A program made the position numbers and the translations under genes. Below are positions 1 through 7,186 of a stretch of 50,206 nt of DNA, piece by piece (positions within the stretch are counted from its first letter, which is position 1; every line of letters starts with the position of its first letter). This stretch comes from Chitinophagaceae bacterium. GTDB lineage: Bacteria; Bacteroidota; Bacteroidia; Chitinophagales; Chitinophagaceae. The notes under the pieces were generated by a model. It did not search any database. It had not been told where the DNA came from and was given only the letters and a program-made list of their open reading frames with translations. The stretch is taken from positions 1 to 50,206 of the forward strand of contig JAGXRG010000015.1 in NCBI GenBank assembly GCA_018335935.1. Reading direction: 5' to 3'.

Positions 1-120
1 CATTTAATTCAACAGATTTCTCGTTCGTTCCTCACTCGAAAAGACGTTCTAACGAAGTGATTTAAAAAATTGAATGAGCTGCATTGAAAGATGCAGCTTT
101 TTTTATTTCATCAATCAATT
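1..120. repeat. direct repeat, copy A (cut by window edge)
   Basis: Positions 1-120 are identical to 225-344, giving a direct repeat of at least 120 bp with a 224-bp period. The unit contains half of an imperfect palindrome (1-46) and a terminator-like hairpin (77-104). The left end is cut by the window, so the true length and copy number are unknown. Confidence 0.95.
77..104 (+). terminator. intrinsic terminator in repeat copy A
   Basis: An 8-bp stem (AGCTGCAT / ATGCAGCT) with a 6-nt loop is followed directly by seven T on the plus strand. It would end a plus-strand transcript entering from left of the window. Confidence 0.75.
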
Positions 121-126
121 TTCTTA

Positions 127-149
127 TCGGTTGGTGTCCCACCAACCGA
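127..149. repeat. GC-rich perfect hairpin
   Basis: TCGGTTGGTG and CACCAACCGA form a perfect 10-bp inverted repeat around a 3-nt TCC spacer, standing out in AT-rich DNA. No T run follows on either strand, so it is not a normal terminator. It lies in the spacer between the two direct repeat copies. It resembles a REP-type palindromic unit; its function is unknown. Confidence 0.8.
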
Positions 150-194
150 AATATATCAATGTAAAGCGATTTTATCTTATTTATTTTAATCATT

Positions 195-270
195 CGTCAT
201 TTCGAAGTTCTTGCTGAGAAATCTCATTTAATTCAACAGATTTCTCGTTCGTTCCTCACTCGAAAAGACG
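195..270. repeat. imperfect palindrome, REP-like
   Basis: The left arm (195-224) starts CGTCATTTCGAA and ends GAGAAATCT. The right arm (238-270) is its imperfect reverse complement, starting AGATTTCTCG and ending CGAAAAGACG. Positions 1-46 repeat the right arm only. Dispersed palindromes of this general form occur between genes in Bacteroidota; that this is such an element is inference. Apart from this, the hairpin at 127-149 and the direct repeats, I see nothing else in the 334 gene-free bases at the left edge. Confidence 0.7.
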
Positions 271-344
271 TTCTAACGAAGTGATTTAAAAAATTGAATG
301 AGCTGCATTGAAAGATGCAGCTTTTTTTATTTCATCAATCAATT
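225..344. repeat. direct repeat, copy B
   Basis: Identical to 1-120. The right end runs into the last codons of the minus-strand TPR gene (stop at 335), so the duplication boundary lies inside that coding sequence by about 10 bases. Confidence 0.95.
301..328 (+). terminator. intrinsic terminator in repeat copy B
   Basis: Same 8-bp stem and T7 tail as at 77-104. It points on the plus strand, towards the convergent TPR gene. On the minus strand the stem is followed only by a mixed A/T stretch, so it is a weaker terminator for that gene. Confidence 0.7.
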
Positions 345-646
345 AAATCTTCATGTGCTGCTTGTAATTCATTATAGCTGTGATTGTCTTTTAATTTTTT
401 AGCAACATCCATTCCCTTTTCATAGTAAAAGATGGCTTCATTTGTTTCTCCTAAACGTTCTAAAAGCTTTGCAATATGATAATAAGAACCAACGTAATCA
501 GGAGTTTCATTTAAAATATTAATGAATAGATTTTTTGCTTTTTCATCTTCTCCAATTTTAATATACTCCAAGGCTAAAGCATGTCTTAAAAAATTATCAT
601 TAGGACTATCTTTCAAAAAATTCATCAACTTTTCAATTCTTTCCAT
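335..646 (-). CDS. small tetratricopeptide-repeat protein
   Basis: A 103-residue protein with about two TPR helix-turn-helix units. Residues 18-50 and 52-84 show the small/large pattern (ALALEYIKIGEDEKA and AKLLERLGETNEAIFYYEKG). TPRs form protein-protein docking surfaces; the partner is unknown. There is no signal peptide, so it is probably cytoplasmic. The ATG at 646 lies 5 bp after the stop of the upstream membrane-protein gene, so the two are very likely co-transcribed. The 3' end overlaps the boundary of the 120-bp direct repeat. Fold assignment is firm; function is unknown. Confidence 0.8.
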   Translation of the reverse strand: MERIEKLMNFLKDSPNDNFLRHALALEYIKIGEDEKAKNLFINILNETPDYVGSYYHIAKLLERLGETNEAIFYYEKGMDVAKKLKDNHSYNELQAAHEDLID

Positions 647-651
647 ACAAT

Positions 652-933
652 TTAGTTTGAGATAATAAAATAATAAAACTGCAAAAGAAAAAAAACCACA
701 TTAATTAAGTATAAAAATTTTGGGAAACCTACTTTTTTGCCTAATGAATAAAAAATAGAGCCAACAACCAAGGTAACTATATTAATGATAAAAGCACAAA
801 TCGCTAAAATTAATACAGTACTCACTACTAATTGATATTTATCTAAACCTTCAATATCTTGTAAAATAAACATGGCTAAAAAACATAAATTACAAATGAG
901 AGCAAACCGATTCATAAATAATAAGCTTCGCAT
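652..933 (-). CDS. hypothetical four-helix membrane protein
   Basis: A 93-residue protein from the ATG at 933; a TTG at 951 would add six residues. Hydrophobic segments near residues 5-21, 30-50, 55-62 and 72-90 suggest three or four membrane helices. No family recognised. It sits directly upstream of the TPR gene (5-bp gap) and diverges from the YfhO-type gene, so it heads a two-gene unit. Conserved context rather than sequence supports it as a real gene. Confidence 0.6.
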   Translation of the reverse strand: MRSLLFMNRFALICNLCFLAMFILQDIEGLDKYQLVVSTVLILAICAFIINIVTLVVGSIFYSLGKKVGFPKFLYLINVVFFLLQFYYFIISN

Positions 934-986
934 AAAACTATTTTGCTTCAAATATCATTAATTTGCTCTATCATAAAATTTGATTG

Positions 987-3482
987 ATGAAAAAAATAAA
1001 TTGGAAACTTGTATTACCACACATAATTGCTGTAGCCATTTTTGCTATTGTGGCCATTATTTATTGTAAACCTGCATTAGAAGGCAAAGTTTTACAGCAA
1101 GATGATACCACACAATGGAAAGCAATGGCTCAAAGTTCATTTGAGTTTAAAGAAAAACATGGTCACTTTCCTTTATGGACAAATAGCATGTTTAGTGGAA
1201 TGCCTGCTTATCAAATTGCTCTTGAAGCTGAAAATCCTTTATCGATTCATTATATCAATAACGTACTAACATTAGGTTTACCTAATCCAGCTCATTTCTT
1301 TTTCTTAGCTTGTATATGTTTTTATTTTTTAGCATTAATACTTCGTTGTAATCCATATGTTGCAGTTAGTACAGCGTTGGCTTATGCTTATTGTACATAC
1401 AATCCAATCATTATTGCTGCAGGCCACGAAACTAAAATGTTAGCATTGGCCTATTTGCCTGCATTAATAGGATCTATCATTTTATTGTTCAATAAAAAAT
1501 ATATTATTGGTACAGCTCTCACAGCTTTTTTTACAGCAACTTTAATTGCTGCCAATCACTTACAAATTACCTATTACGCTTTAATAATTATTGTTTTTAT
1601 GAGTGTTGCTTTTTTAGTAGATACCATACGAAACAAAAATTATAAGCATTTAATAATGGCAGCCGGATTATCCATTTTTGCAGCTCTAATTGGTGTTGGT
1701 GTAAATGCTGTTATTTTAAAAACAACCAGTGAATATGGTCAATATTCAATTCGTGGGGGAAGTGTTTTAGCTGAAGAAAAAGGGAAAGGTAATGCTACAA
1801 AAACTGGTTTGAATAAAGATTATGCTTTTAGCTATAGTTTATATAAAACAGAACCATTAGCTATGATGATTCCTCGTGTTTATGGAGGAAGTAGTGGTTT
1901 AGAAGTAAAAGAAGAAGAATCAAAAGCAATTGAAAAATTAAGAGAATTGCCACCACAATTAGCTCAAGAATTACAAAATTATTTAGGTGCATATTGGGGT
2001 GGAATAGGTGGAACATCAGGACCTCCATACATTGGAGCCATTATTTGCTTTTTAGCATTAATTGGTTTTGTAATAGTTGATAAGAAATATAGATGGTGGA
2101 TTTTGTGTGCTTGCCTATTTACCATCATGCTCAGTTGGGGTAAATATTTTGATGGCTTTAATTCTTGGATGTTGAACAATTTACCCATGTACAATAAATT
2201 CAGGGCTCCAAGCATGATTTTAGTTATCCCAACATTTTTGATGTGCATGTTGGCTGCCTTGAGTTTACAAAAGATTATAGATACAGAAAATAAAGATTCA
2301 CTTTTTCAACAATATAAGAAGGGTTTATATGTTGTTGCTGGATTATTGGTATTTGCGGTCTTAGTATATTTCTCTTCAGACTTTATGAATGAAACTGATA
2401 AAGCTTTGCTAAAACAAGTTGGCGATATTCAAGATGCACAACAAAAAGCAAGTATTACCGAAGCTGTTAAATCGTTTTTAAATGCACTAAAAGAAGATAG
2501 AAAGAGTTTATTCATGGATGATTTATTAAGAAGTATTGGCTTTATGTTAGTTGCAGCTATAGCAATTTGGGCCTTTATTAAAAGTAAAATATCTTCTTTA
2601 GTTACTGTTATTGTTATTGGTGCTTTTGCTTTTATTGATGTGATTAATGTGGATTTAAAATATTTTAATGCCGATAAATTTGAAGATGCTGCAGATTATT
2701 CTGATGCCAATTTTAAAGCAACACCAATTGATTTAGCAATTAATCAAGACACTTCACATTATCGTGTTTTTAATTTAATGAAGGGAATACAAGGTGCATT
2801 TAATGCTGATGCTAAATCTGCATATCATCACAATTCTATAGGTGGATATCATGCAGCTAAATTGAGTATTTACCAAGATTTAATAGAAAATCAACTGTAT
2901 AATTTCCCTAATTGTTTACCAGTAATGAATATGTTGAATGCAAAATATGTAATTCAGCCAGATCCTCAAACTGGAGAAGCTTCCTTATATCCAAATCCAA
3001 CTGCTTTAGGTAATTGTTGGTTTGTAAAAGGAGTTATATTTAAACAAGGACCAAGAGCTGTAATGAATACATTAACTTCTTTAAATACCAAAGATTCAGC
3101 AGTGGTTGATGAAGCCCAAAAAAACTTGGTGAAGTTTGATGCAACAATTGACTCAAGTGCTTCTATCAGTTTAATTAAAAATGAAAATGATTATATTGAG
3201 TATGTTTCAAAATCAAATTCTTCGAATTTCGCTGTCTTTAGTGAAATATATTATCCAGCTGGCTGGAAAGCCTATATTGATGGTAAAGAAGTAGAAATAG
3301 TAAAAACCAATTATGTGTTACGCGGCTTAAGTGTACCTGCCGGAGAACATAAAATTACTTTTGAATTTAAACCAAGTTCATTTTATAGTTCATTAACTAT
3401 TGGTACTATTTCTTCTGGTATAATTTGGCTATTATTAATTGGTGCAGCTTTTCTAACTTATAAAGAGAATAAAAAGAAATAG
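987..3482 (+). CDS. YfhO-family integral membrane protein
   Basis: An 831-residue protein with many transmembrane segments over about residues 10-590 and a soluble C-terminal part before a last helix near 805-825. The layout and the late segment AGWKAYIDGKEVEI followed by PAGEHKITFEFKP are characteristic of the YfhO family, related to GT-C glycosyltransferases. Bacillus relatives take part in glycosylating envelope polymers; the substrate here is unknown. I prefer the ATG at 987 over the in-frame TTG one codon earlier. The gene stands alone and is followed by a terminator at 3503-3539. Family call good; biochemical role inferred. Confidence 0.85.
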   Translation: MKKINWKLVLPHIIAVAIFAIVAIIYCKPALEGKVLQQDDTTQWKAMAQSSFEFKEKHGHFPLWTNSMFSGMPAYQIALEAENPLSIHYINNVLTLGLPNPAHFFFLACICFYFLALILRCNPYVAVSTALAYAYCTYNPIIIAAGHETKMLALAYLPALIGSIILLFNKKYIIGTALTAFFTATLIAANHLQITYYALIIIVFMSVAFLVDTIRNKNYKHLIMAAGLSIFAALIGVGVNAVILKTTSEYGQYSIRGGSVLAEEKGKGNATKTGLNKDYAFSYSLYKTEPLAMMIPRVYGGSSGLEVKEEESKAIEKLRELPPQLAQELQNYLGAYWGGIGGTSGPPYIGAIICFLALIGFVIVDKKYRWWILCACLFTIMLSWGKYFDGFNSWMLNNLPMYNKFRAPSMILVIPTFLMCMLAALSLQKIIDTENKDSLFQQYKKGLYVVAGLLVFAVLVYFSSDFMNETDKALLKQVGDIQDAQQKASITEAVKSFLNALKEDRKSLFMDDLLRSIGFMLVAAIAIWAFIKSKISSLVTVIVIGAFAFIDVINVDLKYFNADKFEDAADYSDANFKATPIDLAINQDTSHYRVFNLMKGIQGAFNADAKSAYHHNSIGGYHAAKLSIYQDLIENQLYNFPNCLPVMNMLNAKYVIQPDPQTGEASLYPNPTALGNCWFVKGVIFKQGPRAVMNTLTSLNTKDSAVVDEAQKNLVKFDATIDSSASISLIKNENDYIEYVSKSNSSNFAVFSEIYYPAGWKAYIDGKEVEIVKTNYVLRGLSVPAGEHKITFEFKPSSFYSSLTIGTISSGIIWLLLIGAAFLTYKENKKK

Positions 3483-3500
3483 TCGTTAAAAACTAAATAA

Positions 3501-4013
3501 TTAATTGCCTTGATTAGAAATATTCAAGGCAATTTTTTTAATAATATTAGTAGTAGAAAAGCCTTCTACAATTTCATTAATAACCACTCTGCCACCATTT
3601 GCTATTACTTCTTTTGCTCCTACAATTTGCTCTATAGTATAATCTCCTCCTTTTACAATTACATCTGGCATTAAAGAAGTGATGAGTTCTAAGGGCGTAT
3701 CTTCATTAAAAACAATAACAGCATCAACTATAGTCAACGCTGCTAAAATTTGACTTCTACTATTTTCATTATTGATAGGCCTGTTGGGGTCTTTGCCTAA
3801 TCTTCTTACACTATCGTCACTATTTACGCCAACAATTAAATAATCTGCTTCTTTAGCAGCTTGAGATAAAGAGAAAATATGACCACTATGTAAAATATCA
3901 AAACAACCATTTGTAAAAGCAATAGTTTTACCTAATACACGCCAGGATTGAATTTGACGAATTAGTTGTTCTAAGGTAAAAATTTTGCTTTCAATAGTTT
4001 TTATGTATTTCAT
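3501..4013 (-). CDS. rfaE2: D-glycero-beta-D-manno-heptose 1-phosphate adenylyltransferase
   Basis: A 170-residue nucleotidyltransferase of the RfaE domain-II/HldE C-terminal type. Residues 34-45, TNGCFDILHSGH, contain the HxGH ATP-binding motif. KGGDYT and the conserved GFSTTNII near the C-terminus fit the same family. It activates heptose 1-phosphate with ATP to ADP-heptose for lipopolysaccharide core synthesis in the cytosol. The kinase domain found fused in E. coli HldE is absent and not in this window. The ATG at 4013 is chosen because upstream codons show no family sequence. The start diverges from rlmB by 56 bp, so the two probably share a promoter region. The 3' end hosts a terminator for the opposite strand. 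Confidence 0.88.
   Translation of the reverse strand: MKYIKTIESKIFTLEQLIRQIQSWRVLGKTIAFTNGCFDILHSGHIFSLSQAAKEADYLIVGVNSDDSVRRLGKDPNRPINNENSRSQILAALTIVDAVIVFNEDTPLELITSLMPDVIVKGGDYTIEQIVGAKEVIANGGRVVINEIVEGFSTTNIIKKIALNISNQGN
3503..3539 (+). terminator. intrinsic terminator for the YfhO gene
   Basis: AATTGCCTTGA (3503-3513) pairs perfectly with TCAAGGCAATT (3524-3534) and runs into a T tract to 3539 on the plus strand. It lies inside the last codons of the convergent adenylyltransferase gene (stop at 3501). Confidence 0.8.
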
Positions 4014-4069
4014 TACTGAAAAATTTAAAACGAAGATACTTATTGAACATTTAATATTTACTTTGCAGC

Positions 4070-4810
4070 ATGTCATCATTAAAAACGAGAACCATAATTG
4101 GTAAACAGCCCTTAGTAGAAGCCATAAGTGCTGGTGTAGCTATTGATAAAATTTTATTACAAAAAAATGCTAGTGGTGAAACTGCTAATCAAATTAGATT
4201 ATTAAGTAAAGAGCACAATATTCCATTACAATTTGTACCTATTGAAAAATTAAATAGTTTAACCAGATCAAATCATCAAGGGGTTATTGCTTTTGCAGCT
4301 ATTGTAAAATATTATTCTGTTCAAGAAGTTATTGATTTTACAGTAAGTAATGGAGACACACCTTTATTTTTAATGTTAGATGGTATAACTGATGTTAGAA
4401 ATATAGGTGCAATTGCTCGTACTGCTCTTTGTTGTGGAGTGCATGCCATTATTATACCTGATAAGGGTGTTGGTGCATTAAATGAAGAAGCCTTAAAAGC
4501 CAGTGCTGGTGCATTAGAACATGTGCATGTATGTAGAGTAAATAGTTTAATGAAATGTGTAGATGAATTGCACATGAATGGAATTAAGGTTTTTGCCAGT
4601 GAAATGAAGGCCACAACTACCTTAAAGTCTTTAAACTTACAAGAGCCTAGTTGTATTGTTTTAGGAGGAGAGGAGAAAGGGGTTTATCCTGCATTAATGA
4701 AAATATGTGATGAACAATTCTATATTCCTATGAAAGGAAAATTTGAAAGTCTAAATGTTTCTGTTGCTGCTGGAATAATTCTTTATGAAGCCATGCAACA
4801 AAGAGGCTAA
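4070..4810 (+). CDS. rlmB: TrmH/SpoU-family 23S rRNA 2'-O-ribose methyltransferase, RlmB type
   Basis: 246 residues with the two-part SpoU architecture: an N-terminal substrate-binding domain (about 1-80, starting near GKQPLVEAI) and a knotted SAM-binding domain. Motif 1 is NIGAIARTALCCG, motif 2 VLGGEEKGVYP, motif 3 IPMKGKFESLNVSVAAGIILYE (quoted from IPM to LNVS as the diagnostic core). RlmB methylates G2251 of 23S rRNA in the peptidyl-transferase loop; assignment within the TrmH family rests on overall length and motif spacing. The ATG follows the leader TACTTTGCAGC, close to a Bacteroidota -7 box, so the transcript may have a very short leader. The gene ends 4 bp before the convergent barrel gene. 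Confidence 0.85.
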   Translation: MSSLKTRTIIGKQPLVEAISAGVAIDKILLQKNASGETANQIRLLSKEHNIPLQFVPIEKLNSLTRSNHQGVIAFAAIVKYYSVQEVIDFTVSNGDTPLFLMLDGITDVRNIGAIARTALCCGVHAIIIPDKGVGALNEEALKASAGALEHVHVCRVNSLMKCVDELHMNGIKVFASEMKATTTLKSLNLQEPSCIVLGGEEKGVYPALMKICDEQFYIPMKGKFESLNVSVAAGIILYEAMQQRG

Positions 4811-4814
4811 GATA

Positions 4815-5405
4815 TTATCTTTTCTTCCCAAAATAAAAATTAAAGCCACCTCTTATAACTGGAACAATATCTCCATTTTGACTTCTATATGGAGAGTATA
4901 ATTCTCTTCTTAAATCGACGAGAATTACTGTAAAAAAGTTTGTTTGTCCAACTATTCTTGTGCCATAACCAATACCTGCTAACAAACTAGTTGAGTTTAA
5001 CTTTCCTTCATTTGTAAAATTCGGATTTTGGCTATCGGTAATTTTATAGTTTATTGTATTTAATTCTGGTTGTAATTGAATAAAAAATTGTTGACCTAAA
5101 TGGAGTCTAGTAAATAATCCAATTCCAAAATTAAAAGTATTTTGTTTTATTTCTGACCAACCTTCATTGTAGCGTAAAGACGAATAAATTGTATTAAAAC
5201 AAATTCCTGCATCAAAATTTTTAGATAATGAATATCCAATTTCAGGATTAGCTCCTATAGTAAATTGACTATTAGTTCCTCCTGCAAATCCTAGAACTAT
5301 TGAGCCACCAGCAAACCATCTTTTAAATTCTGTTTCTTGTTCCTCCTGTGCTATTACAGTATGGCTTAATAAAATCATTAATAAAAAACCAATAATTTTT
5401 TTCAT
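4815..5405 (-). CDS. outer-membrane beta-barrel protein, unknown function
   Basis: A 196-residue protein beginning MKKIIGFLLMILLSHTVIAQ, a clear signal peptide with probable cleavage after IAQ or just before it. The mature part alternates hydrophobic and polar residues in strands rich in Gly, Phe and Tyr (for example GGSIVLGFAGG and FNFYFGKKR at the end). This fits a porin-like eight-strand barrel of the outer-membrane-protein beta-barrel family. The C-terminus ends in a strand, as expected for BAM recognition. The ATG at 5405 is chosen because the signal peptide starts there. Convergent with rlmB and codirectional with pruA at 84 bp distance, so probably its own unit. Confidence 0.72.
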   Translation of the reverse strand: MKKIIGFLLMILLSHTVIAQEEQETEFKRWFAGGSIVLGFAGGTNSQFTIGANPEIGYSLSKNFDAGICFNTIYSSLRYNEGWSEIKQNTFNFGIGLFTRLHLGQQFFIQLQPELNTINYKITDSQNPNFTNEGKLNSTSLLAGIGYGTRIVGQTNFFTVILVDLRRELYSPYRSQNGDIVPVIRGGFNFYFGKKR

Positions 5406-5489
5406 TTGAATATAATTTTCAATTATTCTTAATATCAAAATCATTTTTTTCTAAACAATCCTAAATCAAAATTGTTATATCTTAGTTGT

Positions 5490-7121
5490 TTAAGATTCTT
5501 GTAAAAATGAATATCTGTAATCAGTAACTGCATTAAATGTTTCTTTGATTGTTCTTGCACTTAACCAACGATATAAATTAATCAAGCTTCCTGCTTTATC
5601 ATTGGTACCACTAGCTCTGGCTCCACCAAAAGGCTGCTGACCCACAACTGCACCAGTAGGTTTATCGTTAATATAGAAATTACCTGCACTTTGTCTAAGT
5701 TTTGCTGTAGCCAAATCAGTAGCAGCTCTATCTTTTGCAATTATTGCACCAGTTAATGCATAGGGAGAAGTACTATCTACTAGCTCTAAAGTTTTTTCAA
5801 ATTCATTTGCTGGATAAACATAAATAGTTAGAACTGGACCAAAAATTTCCTCACACATAGTTGTGAATTTAGGATCAGTTGTTTCAATAATTGTGGGCTG
5901 GATGAAATAACCTTCTCTCTTATCACAAACACCACCTGCAATAATGGTAGCAGATTTGCTTCTTTTTGCTTTATCAATATAGTTTTTAATATTGTTGAAA
6001 CTTTTTTCATCAATAACAGCGTTGATGAAATTGGTAAAGTCTTCTGTGGTTCCCATTTTCATAGAAGCCACACCTGCAATTAATTTTTTCTTTACTTGAT
6101 TTGCTATATTACTTGGAATGTAAGCTCTAGAAGCTGCACTACATTTTTGACCTTGAAATTCAAAAGCTCCTCTTAAAAGAGCTGCAACTAAAACATCAAC
6201 ATCTGCAGATTTATGAGCAATAACAAAATCTTTACCTCCTGTTTCACCAACAATTCTTGGGTAAGATTTATACAAATTCATGTTCTTACCAATGGTCTCC
6301 CACATATTATTAAACACTCCTGTGCTTCCTGTAAAATGAACGCCAGCAAAGTCTCTATGATTAAAACAAACCCTGCCAATTGTAGGGCCATCAACATAAA
6401 TTAAATTAATTACTCCATCTGGTAATCCTGCTTCTTTTAAAATTCTCATGAACATTTGAGCAGAATAAATTTGTGTGTTGGCTGGTTTCCAAACTACAAC
6501 ATTGCCACACATAGCAGCACTTGTTGGTAAATTGCCACCAATTGCAGTAAAGTTGAATGGTGTAACAGCTAAAACAAATCCTTCAAGAGGTCTCCATTCC
6601 ATTCTGTTATGCATTCCAGGAGATGAAACGGGTTGTTGTTTATAAATTTCACTTAAAAAATGAACATTGAAACGTAAAAAGTCAATTAACTCACAAGCTG
6701 CATCGATTTCTGCTTGATACACATTTTTGCTTTGTCCTAGCATGGTACAACCATTAATATAAGGACGATATTTTGTTGCTAATAAATCTGCTGCTTTTAA
6801 GAAAATAGCTGCACGATTTTCCCAACTCATATTTTCCCAAGATGCTTTAGCAGCAAGAGCTGCATCTATGGCTTGTTTAACATGTTTTTCCTCACCTACA
6901 TGAAAATAACCTAACGTATGTTTTAATTCATGTGGAGGATGTATAGCAACTTTTTTATTGGTTCTTACTTCTTTATTACCAATGTACATAGGAATATCAG
7001 CCACAGTAGATTTTAATTCTTCTAAAACTTTTTTCTGGCGATTTTTTTCTGGGCTATTAGGGGCGTAATTTAAAACTGGCTCATTAACAGGAGCTGGGTA
7101 ACTAAAATATCCTATGTTCAT
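5490..7121 (-). CDS. pruA: L-glutamate gamma-semialdehyde (P5C) dehydrogenase
   Basis: 543 residues, the usual length of stand-alone P5C dehydrogenases. It oxidises glutamate semialdehyde to glutamate with NAD+, the last step of proline and arginine/ornithine catabolism, in the cytosol. NAD-binding FTGSTGVF, the general-base glutamate in GETGGKDF, the catalytic cysteine in GQKCSAASRAY and the EEIFGPVLTIYVY motif are all present. There is no proline dehydrogenase fused or adjacent, so this is not a bifunctional PutA. An arginase gene lies at 35708 in the same window and feeds the same pathway. The ATG at 7121 gives the family N-terminus. Confidence 0.93.
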   Translation of the reverse strand: MNIGYFSYPAPVNEPVLNYAPNSPEKNRQKKVLEELKSTVADIPMYIGNKEVRTNKKVAIHPPHELKHTLGYFHVGEEKHVKQAIDAALAAKASWENMSWENRAAIFLKAADLLATKYRPYINGCTMLGQSKNVYQAEIDAACELIDFLRFNVHFLSEIYKQQPVSSPGMHNRMEWRPLEGFVLAVTPFNFTAIGGNLPTSAAMCGNVVVWKPANTQIYSAQMFMRILKEAGLPDGVINLIYVDGPTIGRVCFNHRDFAGVHFTGSTGVFNNMWETIGKNMNLYKSYPRIVGETGGKDFVIAHKSADVDVLVAALLRGAFEFQGQKCSAASRAYIPSNIANQVKKKLIAGVASMKMGTTEDFTNFINAVIDEKSFNNIKNYIDKAKRSKSATIIAGGVCDKREGYFIQPTIIETTDPKFTTMCEEIFGPVLTIYVYPANEFEKTLELVDSTSPYALTGAIIAKDRAATDLATAKLRQSAGNFYINDKPTGAVVGQQPFGGARASGTNDKAGSLINLYRWLSARTIKETFNAVTDYRYSFLQES

Positions 7122-7186
7122 GTGTAATTATTTTGTACTGCAAATTTCAGCAAATACAATTAAAAAACTTAAAATAAAATGATAAA

